The position numbers and the translations under genes were made by a program. The notes under the pieces were generated by a model. It saw only the letters and a program-made list of their open reading frames with translations, was not told the origin of the DNA and made no database searches. Below are positions 39,493 through 49,484 of a stretch of DNA of 64,000 bases, in pieces; the first letter of the stretch is position 1; every line of letters begins with the position of its first letter. Where the stretch lies: NCBI RefSeq assembly GCF_025949695.1, contig NZ_JAPDFL010000001.1, positions 1,160,001 through 1,224,000 of the forward strand. Reading direction: 5' to 3'. This stretch comes from Pararhodobacter zhoushanensis (lineage in GTDB: Bacteria > Pseudomonadota > Alphaproteobacteria > Rhodobacterales > Rhodobacteraceae).

Positions 39493-39813
39493 ATGCTTTT
39501 GCTGACCTGTCCCTGCTGCGGTGTCACCGCCGAGGAAACCGAATTCGCCAATGGCGGTGAAGCGCATCTCAAGCGGTTTGGTCCGGGTTCGGATGATGCC
39601 GATTACGAGGCCTATATGTTCGCCCGCAAGAACCCGCGCGGCGTGCATTTCGAGCGCTGGCGCCACATCTACGGCTGCGGCAAGTGGTTCTTGATGGCGC
39701 GCTGCACGATGACGCTGGAGGTGTTCGGAACCTACCCCGCGCAGACCAGCGAACCGCCCGCCGAAATTGTTGCCAAGATCAAGGCCCGCCGGCCTGAATG
39801 GGAGGGCTTCTGA
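39493..39813 (+). CDS. soxD: sarcosine oxidase subunit delta
   Basis: A 106-residue subunit with the zinc-binding start LLTCPCCG and the typical core RFGPGSDDADYEAYMFARKNPRG ... ERWRHIYGCGKWF in shortened description; further cysteines follow (C73, C82). It is a structural subunit of the oxidase. CGGAGG lies before the ATG. Its stop overlaps the soxA start (TGATG at 39811). Confidence 0.93.
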   Translation: MLLLTCPCCGVTAEETEFANGGEAHLKRFGPGSDDADYEAYMFARKNPRGVHFERWRHIYGCGKWFLMARCTMTLEVFGTYPAQTSEPPAEIVAKIKARRPEWEGF

Positions 39814-42781
39814 TGAGCCATCGTCTGGGAACCGGGGGCCGGTTGATCGACCGCACCCGTCCGATGGAATTTTCGTTCAACGGCAAGGCGATGCGCGGCT
39901 ATGGCGGCGACACGCTGGCCTCGGCCATGCTGGGGGCGGGGCAGGTGCTGGCCGGGCGCTCGTTCAAGTACCACCGCCCGCGCGGGGTTGTGGCCTCGGG
40001 CGCTGAAGAACCCAACGCGCTGGTGGGTCTGGGCGAGGGGCAGCGGTTCGAGCCGAACCAGCGCACCACCACGACCGAGCTGTTTTCGGGGCTCAAGGCC
40101 ACCAGCCAGAACCACTGGCCCAGCCTTGAGTTCGACGTGGGCGCGGTCAATTCCAAACTGTGGCGCTTCTTCCCGGCGGGGTTCTATTACAAGACCTTCA
40201 TCGCCCCGCGCCCGTTCTGGAAGCATGTCTACGAACCGATCATCCGCCGGTCCGCCGGTCTGGGCAAAGCCCCGGCGGCCGAGAGCCGCGATGCGGATCG
40301 CTATGAGCAGATCTACGCGTTCTGCGACGTGCTGGTGATTGGCGGCGGGATCGCCGGTCTGGCGGCGGCAAAGGCGGCGGCGGACAAGGGGCAGCGCGTC
40401 GTGCTGGTCGAACAGACGGTGGCGTTCGGGGGCCGGGCCGTGGTCGACGGCGCGGTGATCGACGGGCAAAGCGCCGACGCCTGGGTCGCGGCGCAACTCG
40501 CGGCGCTGCACGGGATGGCGAATGTCACGGTGCTGAGCCGCACGATGGCCTCGGGCGTCTACGATCATGGCTATGTGCTGGCCTATCAGCGCGTTGCGGA
40601 TCACGAGCCGGGCGCGGACAAGCCGCGCCATCGGCTGTGGCGGGTCCGCGCGGGGCATGTGGTCACGGCAACAGGGGCGATCGAGCGGCCCTTGAGCTTT
40701 GCGGGCAACGATCTGCCCGGCGTGATGCTGGCGGCGGCGGTGCGCGATTATGTGGTCAACTGGGCGGTCAGCCCGGGCAAGCGCGTCGCCGTGGTCACCA
40801 ACAATGATGACGCCTACCGCACCGCGCTGGCGCTGCACGCTGCCGGGGTCACGGTCGCTGCGGTGATCGACGCACGAGCCGAGGTGACGGGCGCGTTGCC
40901 CGCCAAGGCCCGCGCGGCGGGCATCCGGGTGCTGGAAGACACGGCGATCCGGCATGTCGAGGGCGGCAAAGCCGTCACCGGCGTGGCGCTCTGCCGCTTT
41001 GACAGCGACGGTGGCGCGGTGTTCGAGACGCTGGCCTGCGACGCGGTGGCGATGTCGGGCGGCTGGTCGCCGGTCGTGCACCTGTGGTCGCATTGCGGTG
41101 GCAAACTGACCTGGGACGAAAGCGGCGCCTTCTTCCGCCCCGATCCCAAACGCCCGCCGCTGGGCCATGACGGGCAGGGCTTTGTCACCGCCGTCGGCAC
41201 CGCCAATGGCGTGCTGGATACGGCGGGCGTGCTGGCCGATGCTGGCAGCAGCGCTGTGGTGGAACCCGAGGTCGAAGCCCCGATGAAACCCGTCTGGATG
41301 ATGCCCGCGCAGGCCGATTACGGCTTGCGGGCGAAGATGTGGCTGGACCCGCAGAACGATGTGAAAGTGTCGGACGTGCAGCTGGCCGCGAAGGAAGGCT
41401 ATGCCTCGGTCGAGCATACCAAGCGCTATACCACGCTGGGCATGGCGACCGATCAGGGCAAGCTGAGCAACATCAACGGTCTGGCGATCCTGTCGGACGC
41501 GCTGGGCCAGCCGATCCCGCAGACCGGCACCACCACCTTCCGACCGCCCTATACCCCGATCTCGCTGGGCGTGATCGCCGGTGAGGCGCGCGGCGGCATC
41601 TTCCAGCCGCTGCGCAAGACGCCGATGCATGACTGGCACGAAGCGCAGGGCGCGCATTGGGAGCCGGTCGGCCACTGGCGCCGCCCCTACTGCTATCCGC
41701 AGGGCGCGGAAAGCCACAAGGATGCCGTGGCGCGCGAGATCAATCAGGTGCGCGGCTCGGTCGGGTTGCTGGATGCCTCGACGCTGGGCAAGCTGCTGGT
41801 CACGGGGCCGGATGCGGGCCGCTTCGTCGACATGCTCTACACCAACCTGATGAGCACCCTGCCGGTCGGCAAATGCCGCTATGGGCTGATGTGCAACGAG
41901 AACGGTTTTCTGTCGGACGATGGCGTGGTTGCGCGGCTGAGCGAGGACAGCTTCCTGTGCCACACCACCTCGGGCGGGGCGGACCGCATCCATGCGTGGA
42001 TGGAGGACTGGCTGCAATGCGAATGGTGGGACTGGAAGGTCCATGTGGTCAACCTGACCGAACAATTCGCGCAGATCGCCGTGGTCGGGCCGAACGCCCG
42101 TAAGGTGCTGGAAAAGCTGGGCGGCATGGAGGTGAGCCGCGAGGCGCTGCCGTTCATGGAATGGCGTGACGGGGCGTTGGGGGGGTGCAGGCGCGGGTGT
42201 TCCGCATCTCGTTCTCGGGCGAACTGAGCTATGAGATCGCGGTGCCGGCTTCGCAGGGGCAGGCGTTCTGGGAGCAGTTGCTGGCGGCGGGGGCCGAGTT
42301 CGGCGTGATGCCGTATGGCACCGAAGCGCTGCACGTTCTGCGCGCCGAGAAGGGCTTCATCATGATCGGCGACGAGACCGATGGCACGGTGATCCCGCAG
42401 GATCTGGGGCTGAGCTGGGCGATCTCGAAGAAGAAGACCGACTTCCTGGGGAAACGCGGGATGGAGCGGACGGCGATGGTCTCGCCCGATCGCTGGAAGC
42501 TGGTCGGGCTGGAAACGGTTGACGGCTCGGTGCTGCCCGATGGCGCGCTGGCACCGCTGCCGGGCAAGACGCCGAACGGCCAGCAGGCGACGCAGGGGCG
42601 CGTGACCTCGACCTATCACTCGCCCACGCTGGGCAAGGGGATCGCCATGGGTCTGGTGCATCGCGGGCCCGAGCGGATGGGCGAGGTGATCGCTTTCCAG
42701 TCGGCCAGCGGTGGCGAGGTCTCGGCGCGGATCGTCGATCCGTGTTTCTATGACAAGGCCGGGGAGAAGCAGGATGTCTGA
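39813..42781 (+). pseudogene. soxA: sarcosine oxidase subunit alpha, one frame break near residue 789
   Basis: The alpha subunit (about 989 residues when reconstructed): an N-terminal ferredoxin-like segment, NAD-binding DVLVIGGGIAGLAAAKAA (172-189), and a C-terminal aminomethyltransferase-like tetrahydrofolate domain (about 590-989). The frame breaks at a G7 run (42179-42185); an eighth G joins FMEWRDGALGG to VQARVFRISFSGELSYE. As written the first piece stops at 42227. The rest of the gene, its overlaps with soxD and soxG and its codon use are intact, so a read error is the simplest reading; if real, the folate domain would be lost. Confidence 0.9.
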
Positions 42782-43331
42782 AGTGGTAAGTGCATTGGCC
42801 GGGGCGCGGGCCTCGGGCATGGTCGAGCTGGCGGATGCCGGGGCGACCGGAATGATCACGCTGCGCGGCGACCCTGCGGTGCTGGGCGCGGCGGTGCAGG
42901 CGGTGCTGGGGCTGGCGATGCCCGAGGTGCGGCGCGTGGTGGCGGGCGAGGGGGCGCAGGTGCTCTGGATGTCGCCCGACGAGCTGCTGGTGGTCACCGG
43001 GTATGACGCGGCGCCGGGGCTGGCTGCGGGGCTGGCGGCAGCGCTGGGCGATGCCTTCGCCACCGTCGCCGTGGTTTCCGACGCGCGCGCGGTGATCACA
43101 CTCAGCGGCGCACAGGCGCGCGACGTGCTGGCCAAGCTGTGCCCGGTGGACTTTGCCGATTTTCCCGTGGGGTGCCTGCGCCGCACGCGCGCCGCCCAGG
43201 TCGCGGCGGCGGTGTGGCGCACATCGGACAGCGACTGGTCGCTGATCTGCTTCCGCTCGGTCGCGGGCTATGTCTGGGAGGCGCTGGCCACGGTGGCGCA
43301 GCCGGGTGGCGAGGTGGCGCTTTACCGCTGA
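42774..43331 (+). CDS. soxG: sarcosine oxidase subunit gamma
   Basis: A 185-residue GcvT-like gamma subunit: MITLRGDPAVLGAAV near the start, LWMSPDELLVVTG in the middle and VAAAVWRTSDSDWSLICFRSVAGYVWEAL at the end (abbreviated here). It starts inside the soxA end (8-base overlap), so translation is coupled. It closes the operon and is followed by a terminator. Confidence 0.92.
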   Translation: MSEVVSALAGARASGMVELADAGATGMITLRGDPAVLGAAVQAVLGLAMPEVRRVVAGEGAQVLWMSPDELLVVTGYDAAPGLAAGLAAALGDAFATVAVVSDARAVITLSGAQARDVLAKLCPVDFADFPVGCLRRTRAAQVAAAVWRTSDSDWSLICFRSVAGYVWEALATVAQPGGEVALYR

Positions 43332-43355
43332 GGGACACGGGTTGAGGTGTTGGCA

Positions 43356-43380
43356 AGGGGGGCTTTCTGCCCCCCTCTTT
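43356..43380 (+). terminator. terminator of the sox operon
   Basis: GGGGGGC (43357-43363) and GCCCCCC (43369-43375) form a perfect stem with loop TTTCT, followed by TCTTT. It is also the left boundary of a dispersed repeat copy. Confidence 0.85.
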
Positions 43381-43490
43381 GCTGCGCAAATTCACCCCCG
43401 AGGATATTTAGAGAGCAAAGAGGGGCGTTAAGGCTTTATTAACCGCGCCCTCTTTGCTCTTCAAATATCCACAAGGGGGTCCGGGGGACG
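43381..43490. repeat. dispersed two-armed intergenic element, short copy
   Basis: An inverted core (AATTCACCCCCGAGGATATT, 43388-43407) is followed by AGAGAGCAAAGAGG, a central TTAAGGCTTTATTAACC and then CTCTTTGCTCTTCAAATATC (43449-43468). The two arms complement each other imperfectly. It fills the gap before the SDR gene, which otherwise holds nothing. Confidence 0.7.
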
Positions 43491-43569
43491 CGTGCGTCAC
43501 CCGGGTGTTGGTGCGGGGCGCGGCGGCTGGGGGTTTCCTTGGCCTGCGTTGCGCTTTACCTCGTGCCCT

Positions 43570-44241
43570 ATGACACGTCCCTTGCACCCCACCGCCCTCG
43601 TCACCGGCGCCAATCGCGGCATCGGTAAAGCCATCGCCGCCGGGCTCAAGGCCCGGGGCTGCCTTGTCACGCTGGGCGCGCGGGATGCTGCCGCAGGGCG
43701 GGTCGTGGCGGCGGAGCTGGGGGTCGGTTTTGCGCGGATCGATTTGCAAGAGCCGGACAGCTATTTCGAGGCCGTCACCCGCGCCGGTGGCTTTGATATT
43801 CTGGTGAACAACGCCGGGGTTCTCAAGGATGTGTCGCTGCTCGACCGCGGGTCGGATTTCGACGTGGCGATGGAGGTGATGGTGCAGGCACCGCTGGATC
43901 TGATCCGCCTGAACACGCCGCATTGGCGGGCCAGCGGCTGGGGGCGGATCGTCAATCTGTCGTCGGACTGGGGGTCGCATGCCGAGGGGCTGCAGGGACC
44001 GGGTGCGTACGGTGTCGCGAAGGCGGCGCTGAATGCGCTGACGCGGGCCTTGGTCCGGGATCTGCCGCCGGGCGTTAAGGTTAACGCGTGTGATCCGGGG
44101 TGGGTTGCCACGCGGATGGGCGGTGCCGGGGCGCCCTTGAGTGCCGAGGAGGGCGCCGATACGCCGCTGTGGCTGGCGCTTTTGCCTGAAGATGGCCCGA
44201 CCGGCGGGTTTTTCCGCAAGCGGCAGCCAGCCGGCTGGTAG
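43570..44241 (+). CDS. short-chain dehydrogenase/reductase
   Basis: A 223-residue SDR with TGANRGIGKAIA (residues 13-24), NNAGVLKD, a serine in IVNLSSDWGS and YGVAKAAL (Y, K four apart). Substrate unknown. It ends with a short C-terminal segment (GPTGGFFRKRQPAGW) common in carbonyl-reductase-like members. It stands alone upstream of the LysR gene. Confidence 0.82.
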   Translation: MTRPLHPTALVTGANRGIGKAIAAGLKARGCLVTLGARDAAAGRVVAAELGVGFARIDLQEPDSYFEAVTRAGGFDILVNNAGVLKDVSLLDRGSDFDVAMEVMVQAPLDLIRLNTPHWRASGWGRIVNLSSDWGSHAEGLQGPGAYGVAKAALNALTRALVRDLPPGVKVNACDPGWVATRMGGAGAPLSAEEGADTPLWLALLPEDGPTGGFFRKRQPAGW

Positions 44242-44377
44242 CGCCGCCCACATGCCTGACGGTCTTTCGATCCCGCGCCCGCAAGCGCGGGATTTTTCTT
44301 TGTGGCTGCGCAAATTTCGCTTGCTTGAGTTAACAAAATTAGGGTAAGAAAAATTGAGGCAAGAAAATATCAAGCAC

Positions 44378-45235
44378 ATGGCCGCCCAGCCCCCACGACC
44401 GAAATTGCCGCCGCTTACTGCGTTGCGCGCGTTCGAGGCCGCGGGACGGCTGGGCGGATTTGCGCCCGCCGCCCAGGAATTGGGCGTGACGCCGGGCGCT
44501 GTGACCGCTCATCTCAAAAATCTGGAAACCACGCTGGGGGTGACGCTGTTCGAGCGTCAGCATCGCGGTGTCTCGCTGACCGCCGTGGGCGCGCGGGTTC
44601 TGCCCGATTTCACCCGCGCCTTTGCCGCGCTGGACGCCGCCGTGCACCGGCTTGAGGACGAGGCCGCACCCGGGCTGGTGCGCATCGCGACCACGGCGGA
44701 TCTGGCGCAGCTGTGGCTGTCGCCGCGTCTGCCCGCGCTCAGGGCCGCAGGGGTGCAGGTGGTGGTGGTGCCGATGGACTCGCCCGAAGCGGCGCGGGGG
44801 CTGGCAGAACTGGCGCTTTATCCGCAGGTCGGTGGCGCGATTCCCGCGCCCCTGATCGCCGTCGCGGCGCCCGGGTTTACCGGCGGGCTGGAGCCGGGGA
44901 TGGCGCTGGTGCTTGCCGGGCCGCTGGGTAACTGGGCGCGTTGGGCGACTGCGGCGGGGCGCGCGGGGTTTGTGCCGCGCGGGCCGGTGCATGGCTCGGC
45001 CGCATTGGCGCTGGAGGAGGCGGCGAATGGTGCGGGGGTGCTGGTCATTGCGCGGCCTCTGGCCGAGGCCGCCTTGCGCGCCGGGCGGGTGGTGCACGTG
45101 TGGGGGATCGAGGCCGAGAGCGGTCTGGGGCTGGCGCTGTACCCGCTGCGCGCGGTTGCGCCGGGGTCGGCGACCGCGAAGGTGCTGGCGGCGCTAGGCG
45201 ATCAGCGCGGGCCAGATGGCGGCGTTGCGGGGTGA
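44378..45235 (+). CDS. LysR family transcriptional regulator (GcvA-like)
   Basis: A 285-residue regulator: the helix-turn-helix lies at about residues 10-60 (LPPLTALRAFEAAGRLGGFAPAAQELGVTPGAVTAHLKNLE in outline), followed by a co-factor-binding domain. The N-terminus resembles GcvA-type regulators of amino-acid or one-carbon genes. The C-terminus is short for the family and overlaps the opposite hydrolase gene by 42 bases. TTG 44354 is an alternative start. Confidence 0.82.
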   Translation: MAAQPPRPKLPPLTALRAFEAAGRLGGFAPAAQELGVTPGAVTAHLKNLETTLGVTLFERQHRGVSLTAVGARVLPDFTRAFAALDAAVHRLEDEAAPGLVRIATTADLAQLWLSPRLPALRAAGVQVVVVPMDSPEAARGLAELALYPQVGGAIPAPLIAVAAPGFTGGLEPGMALVLAGPLGNWARWATAAGRAGFVPRGPVHGSAALALEEAANGAGVLVIARPLAEAALRAGRVVHVWGIEAESGLGLALYPLRAVAPGSATAKVLAALGDQRGPDGGVAG

Positions 45236-46018
45236 AAACACCCGAACATGGCCAAGGCTTTCAAGCCCGGCATCGGCGGGCCTGAGCAGGCGGTGCTCCA
45301 CCTGCGCGCGGGGGAACCACGCGGCCATTTTTTCGACGCAGGGCGCTGGCATCATGATGTCATCGGCCATGGCGACAAGGGTCAGCGGCCCGCTGTAGCC
45401 GGGTTGCGCCAACCCGCCCAAGGCCGGATCAGCGGGCAGACTGCCCCGGCTCAGCAGCCAGCGCCGCCATTGCCTGAAGACGCCCTTGGGCAGGCTCTGC
45501 CCCAGTCCGAAGCGCGCAGCGGGGAAGTGGTCGCGCCGCAGGCACGACAGCGGCCCTGCCACGTACCACAGCAGGGCGGCATAGGCGCGGAAGGGCCAGG
45601 GATGGGCGCTCAAGTGGCCGTGGCCTGCCGCGACGGTGATCACCCGGTCAACGCAGTCCATGCCGGGCTGAAAGCCCGCTGACATGCCGCCCAGCGAATG
45701 CCCGATCATCCACAGCGGCAGTTCGGGGAAATGCGCGCGCAGCCAGTCGCGGGCGGCGGCGGCGTCGTGGATGGCCCAGTCGGTCATCGTGGCGCGCGAG
45801 CCGCCGGGTTGACCCGACGCGCCGAAGTCGCGGTAGTCCCAGCACAGGACCGCCGCGTCACGCTCGACCGCCAGCCACTGCGCGAAAGGGTAATAGAACT
45901 TGGCAGGAACGCCGGTGGCCGCGTTGATCACCACCGCCATCTGCGGCTGTGGGACGCTGATCAGCGTCCCACGCAGGGCGGGGGTCAGGGCGACCGGCGC
46001 GGCTGTGACGTCGTTCAT
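45194..46018 (-). CDS. alpha/beta hydrolase
   Basis: A 274-residue serine hydrolase with the nucleophile elbow GHSLGG (about residue 121-126), an acidic residue in MADDIMMPAPC and a late histidine in LESLGHVRVF. The N-terminal part WDYRDFGASGQPGG matches the usual oxyanion-side loop of esterases of this kind. Substrate unknown. The region encoding GTLISVP carries a perfect 24-base palindrome at 45949-45972. ATG 46018 is preferred; an open extension to 46078 overlaps sixA. Confidence 0.75.
   Translation of the reverse strand: MNDVTAAPVALTPALRGTLISVPQPQMAVVINAATGVPAKFYYPFAQWLAVERDAAVLCWDYRDFGASGQPGGSRATMTDWAIHDAAAARDWLRAHFPELPLWMIGHSLGGMSAGFQPGMDCVDRVITVAAGHGHLSAHPWPFRAYAALLWYVAGPLSCLRRDHFPAARFGLGQSLPKGVFRQWRRWLLSRGSLPADPALGGLAQPGYSGPLTLVAMADDIMMPAPCVEKMAAWFPRAQVEHRLLRPADAGLESLGHVRVFSPRNAAIWPALIA
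45949..45972. repeat. perfect 24-base palindrome inside a coding region
   Basis: GTGGGACGCTGA (45949-45960) is followed at once by its exact complement TCAGCGTCCCAC (45961-45972), without a loop. It lies near the start of the alpha/beta hydrolase gene. Confidence 0.9.
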
Positions 46019-46031
46019 CAGGCCGGGTGCC

Positions 46032-46538
46032 TCAGGCAACGATCTCGCGCGGGACGATGAAGTCACGGGTTGCGCCAAGGCCGTAGGCCAGTTGCGCCCA
46101 GTCGTCGATCTCGAAGCTGGCGACGAGGGTGGCGCCGGTGGGGAAATGGCGGAACTCGGGCGACATCGGCGGCTGGGCGACGATGCGGGCGGCGAATTCG
46201 GCGATACCGGGGTTATGGCCGATGACCATCACCGTGTCGCTTTGCGCGTGGCGCAGCACGGCCATCATCACGTCAGGCCCGGCGTTATAGAGCGACGGCT
46301 TGAGCGAGAGGGTCGGCGAGCCGGGCAGCGCGGGCGCGATGCCGGACCAGGTCTTGCGGGTGCGCAGCGCGTCCGAGCACAGCACCTCATCGGGGACATA
46401 CCCGCGCGAAGCCAGCCAGGTCCCCAGATCCGCAGCCGCGGCCTTGCCGCGCTCATTGAGCGGGCGGTCGTGGTCGGACATGGTGGGGTCGTCCCAGCTG
46501 GACTTGGCGTGGCGCGTCAGAATCAGGCGCTTGGTCAT
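46032..46538 (-). CDS. SixA-like phosphohistidine phosphatase
   Basis: A 168-residue histidine phosphatase: [14 protein letters not shown] carries the catalytic RH (R9, H10), followed by [12 protein letters not shown] and [14 protein letters not shown] with the second catalytic histidine. SixA dephosphorylates histidine phosphotransfer proteins in E. coli; the partner here is unknown. Its start overlaps the ferredoxin-like gene by four bases (ATGA). Confidence 0.85.
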   Translation of the reverse strand: MTKRLILTRHAKSSWDDPTMSDHDRPLNERGKAAAADLGTWLASRGYVPDEVLCSDALRTRKTWSGIAPALPGSPTLSLKPSLYNAGPDVMMAVLRHAQSDTVMVIGHNPGIAEFAARIVAQPPMSPEFRHFPTGATLVASFEIDDWAQLAYGLGATRDFIVPREIVA

Positions 46539-47194
46539 ACGTGGAACTGGCTCATGTGATACTGGGATTGGGACTGCATTCTTGCATGGCTTTGTGACGC
46601 GGGGCAAGCGCGCCTTGCGCCGCAGCCATTGCTGAGACACGCGTCTCCGGCGGGCGTGTCGAGATAGGCGTGACATGCAGCGGTGTCATAGCCGTCCCTG
46701 CCCAGCGCGTTGACGGGGCAGGCGGTCCGGCAGGGTTGGGCCACGCAGGTGTCGCAGGGGTTCCGGCTGTCGGGCAGGGACAGCGGGAAGGGCAGGGCCA
46801 GCGCGCCGCGGAATGATACCCACAGGCCCGCGTCGGCGTGGACCAGCATGCCGACCGGGCTTTGCCACACAGACCCTGAGTCGCGCGCCCAACGCAGGAA
46901 GGGCGGATAGGGCGGGCCGTCCGAGGGGAACAGCGCCGTGCCGCCGAATCGTCCGGCCAGTGCGGAGAGGGTGCGGTGTGACCAGCGGTCGACGGGATCG
47001 GGCGTGCGGTCTTGCCATTCGGGCGAGGCTTGCAGCCGGTCCCACCAGACCGCGCCGCCCTGCGGGCCGATCAGGACCAGCGCGCAGGCGTCGGGCGGGC
47101 AAAAGCCGGGGTCGGGCCGGGTCACGGCGAGCGCGACCAGACCCTCGGCGTCGAGCGCGCTTAGAAGCTCACTCTTCGTGTCCACGGGGGTCAC
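46535..47194 (-). CDS. 4Fe-4S ferredoxin-like protein, in frame with argB
   Basis: A protein of about 219 residues if GTG 47194 is the start. Two clustered-cysteine motifs near the C-terminus ([14 protein letters not shown] and [13 protein letters not shown]) would bind Fe-S clusters. A similar protein follows argB in many Rhodobacteraceae, there as a separate gene. No stop codon separates it from argB here. The first codons [19 protein letters not shown] would fit a native start. Function unknown. Confidence 0.75.
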   Translation of the reverse strand: MTPVDTKSELLSALDAEGLVALAVTRPDPGFCPPDACALVLIGPQGGAVWWDRLQASPEWQDRTPDPVDRWSHRTLSALAGRFGGTALFPSDGPPYPPFLRWARDSGSVWQSPVGMLVHADAGLWVSFRGALALPFPLSLPDSRNPCDTCVAQPCRTACPVNALGRDGYDTAACHAYLDTPAGDACLSNGCGARRACPASQSHARMQSQSQYHMSQFHV

Positions 47195-48073
47195 GCGCGG
47201 CGTGGTCGAGCGGATGATCGACCCGGCGCCATGCTCGGTGAACAGTTCCAGCAGGCAGGCGTTGGGCACCCGGCCATCCAGAATGACCACCGCCCGGACG
47301 CCCGCTTCCAGCGCGTCCAGCGCGGTTTCGGTCTTGGGGATCATGCCCCCGGCGATGCTGCCATCGGCGATCATCGCGCGGACCTGATCGGGGTGGATCT
47401 CGGTCAACACATTGCCAGCGGCGTCCTTGACGCCCGACACATCAGTCAGCAGCAGCAGGCGATCGGCCTTGAGCGCGCCGGCAATCGCCCCGGCAGCGGT
47501 GTCGCCGTTGACGTTGAAGGTTTCGTTCGCGCTCATCCCCGTGGCGACGGGGGCGGCGACGGGGATGATCCCGGCGTTGAACAGATCGCGCAGCACCTGC
47601 ACATTCATCTCGACCGGGCGCCCGACAAAGCCCAGTTCGGGGTCGTCGGCAACGCAGACCATCAGGTCGTCATCCTTGCCCGACAGACCCACCGCGCGGC
47701 CGCCCTCATCCATGATCGCCTGCACGATGCGTTTGTTGACCAGCCCGGTCAGCACCATCTCGACCACTTCAACCGTGGCCTTGTCGGTCACGCGCTTGCC
47801 GCGCACGAATTCCGATTTGATGCCCAGACGGCCCAGCAGGTCGTTGATCATCGGCCCGCCGCCATGCACGACGACCGGGTTCAGACCGACCTGACGCATG
47901 AGCACGATGTCACGGGCGAATTCCGCCATGGCGTCTTCGTCGCCCATCGCGTTGCCGCCAAATTTGACGACCACGACGGCACCCGAAAAGCGCTGAAGAT
48001 AGGGCAGGGCCTCGGACAGGGTCCGGGCGATGGCTTTCCAGTCGCGATTCATGTTCTGATTTCTCATGGACAT
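47195..48073 (-). CDS. argB: acetylglutamate kinase
   Basis: The second step of arginine synthesis. Residues 1-293 carry the family motifs [45 protein letters not shown] and [24 protein letters not shown] in outline. The usual end is near [14 protein letters not shown]; here the frame continues without a stop into the Fe-S protein (to 46535). I place the boundary at the GTG at 47194, where TGA of the next frame overlaps it. ATG 48073 overlaps the engB stop (TAATG). Confidence 0.88.
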
Positions 48074-48726
48074 TACTGCATTGTGGCGATGAGCGCGCGA
48101 AGCGTTTCGACACCCTCACCTTTTTCCGACGAGGTGACAAGCAGCTCGGGAAACGCCGCCGGGTGTTTGGCCAGCGCTGTGCGGACCTGCGCCAGCGTCT
48201 GTTCCTGCTGCGCCAGACCGATCTTGTCGGCCTTGGTCAGCACCACCTGAAACGGCACGGCGGATTTGTTCAGAAGGTCGAGGATTTCTTCATCCACCTT
48301 CTTCACCCCGTGGCGCATGTCGATCAGCACAAAGGCCCGGCGCAGGGTCGAGCGGCCCGCCAGATAGCTTTTGAGCAGCGCCTGCCATTGGCGCACCACG
48401 GCGACCGGGGCTTCGGCAAAGCCATAGCCCGGCAGATCGACCAGATAGAGCTTTTCGCCCACGTCGAAGAAGTTGATCTCCTGCGTGCGGCCCGGCGTGT
48501 TCGAGGTCCGCGCCAGCGACTTGCGCCCGGTCAGGGCGTTGATCAGGCTGGATTTGCCGACGTTCGAGCGCCCGGCAAAGCAGATCTCGAGCCGGTCGGC
48601 GGGGGGCAGCCCCTCCATCGAGACGACGCCTTTGACGAAATCCACCGGCCCGGCAAACAGCTTGCGGCCGATTTCGGCGGTTTCCGCGCTGGGGGTTTCG
48701 GTCAGGGGAAACGGGAGGGAGGTCAT
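48073..48726 (-). CDS. engB: ribosome biogenesis GTPase EngB (YsxC/YihA)
   Basis: A 217-residue GTPase: [14 protein letters not shown] (G1), the G2 threonine in [17 protein letters not shown] (G3), and LTKADKIG (G4). It helps assemble the 50S subunit and is usually essential. Both ends overlap neighbours (ATGA with MOSC, TAATG with argB), so the whole run from yidC to sixA is one transcription unit. Confidence 0.93.
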   Translation of the reverse strand: MTSLPFPLTETPSAETAEIGRKLFAGPVDFVKGVVSMEGLPPADRLEICFAGRSNVGKSSLINALTGRKSLARTSNTPGRTQEINFFDVGEKLYLVDLPGYGFAEAPVAVVRQWQALLKSYLAGRSTLRRAFVLIDMRHGVKKVDEEILDLLNKSAVPFQVVLTKADKIGLAQQEQTLAQVRTALAKHPAAFPELLVTSSEKGEGVETLRALIATMQ

Positions 48727-49484
48727 GCGTGAAGCTCCATCTGATCGCCAAGCGTCACGGTGCCCGAGGCAACGACGCTGGCATAAACGCCAAGATCCTG
48801 ATGGCCCCAGCCCGCGCGCAGCGCGGCGAGCGTGTCGCCGTCGGCGGTGCCGGTCTCAGGGTCATAGGTGGTGGCAACGCAGCGCGTGATGCGCTCTTCG
48901 ACGCGAAGGCGCGCGCTGCCAAGGGTGAAGTCGCGGCCGATCAGGTCGAACTCCTGCCAGGCGGGCATCTCGTCCAGCCACAGGTTACCGCGGAAGCGGT
49001 GGATCGACAGATCCTGCCCCATGCTCTCGGCCAGTGCCTTGAGCGAGGCAAGGTTAAGCACCGCGATCCACGGGTCGGGCACATCGGTCATCGCGCCGCC
49101 GTCCTGCCGCGCGACCAGCCGGTCGGGGGCGGGGCGCGCCGCGGGCCAGAGCGGGCGCAGCCAGTCGACCAGCGCCGCGCCATCGTCGGGCAGGGTGCCC
49201 GTGAACAGCTCTTGCGCGGGGTGCGACAGGTGGATCACGCGGGTTTCTTCGTCGAACTCGGCGCGGATCGCCTGCAGCGTTCCCGCCGCCGCGCCGCGCA
49301 CGAAGTTCATCTTGGCCATCCAGCCCTCTGGCGCGCCGTCGAACTTGGCGCTTTGCGTGGCCACGGCCCAGACCCGGTCAAAGGGCATCGGGCGGCCCTG
49401 CGAAAGGACCGCCCGGTTGAGCATCTGGAACCCGGCGGATTTCACCGGGTGCCTGACGATATGCGCAAGCCGCGCGCCGCTCAC
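48723..49484 (-). CDS. MOSC domain-containing protein
   Basis: A 253-residue protein with an N-terminal MOSC beta-barrel (RLAHIVRHPVKSAGFQ) and the conserved C-terminal part GRDFTLGSARLRVEERITRCVATTYDPETG, which includes the cysteine of this domain. MOSC domains handle molybdenum-cofactor sulfur chemistry. GTG 49484 overlaps the yidC stop (GTGA). It is the usual gene between yidC and engB in this group. Confidence 0.85.
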   Translation of the reverse strand: MSGARLAHIVRHPVKSAGFQMLNRAVLSQGRPMPFDRVWAVATQSAKFDGAPEGWMAKMNFVRGAAAGTLQAIRAEFDEETRVIHLSHPAQELFTGTLPDDGAALVDWLRPLWPAARPAPDRLVARQDGGAMTDVPDPWIAVLNLASLKALAESMGQDLSIHRFRGNLWLDEMPAWQEFDLIGRDFTLGSARLRVEERITRCVATTYDPETGTADGDTLAALRAGWGHQDLGVYASVVASGTVTLGDQMELHA

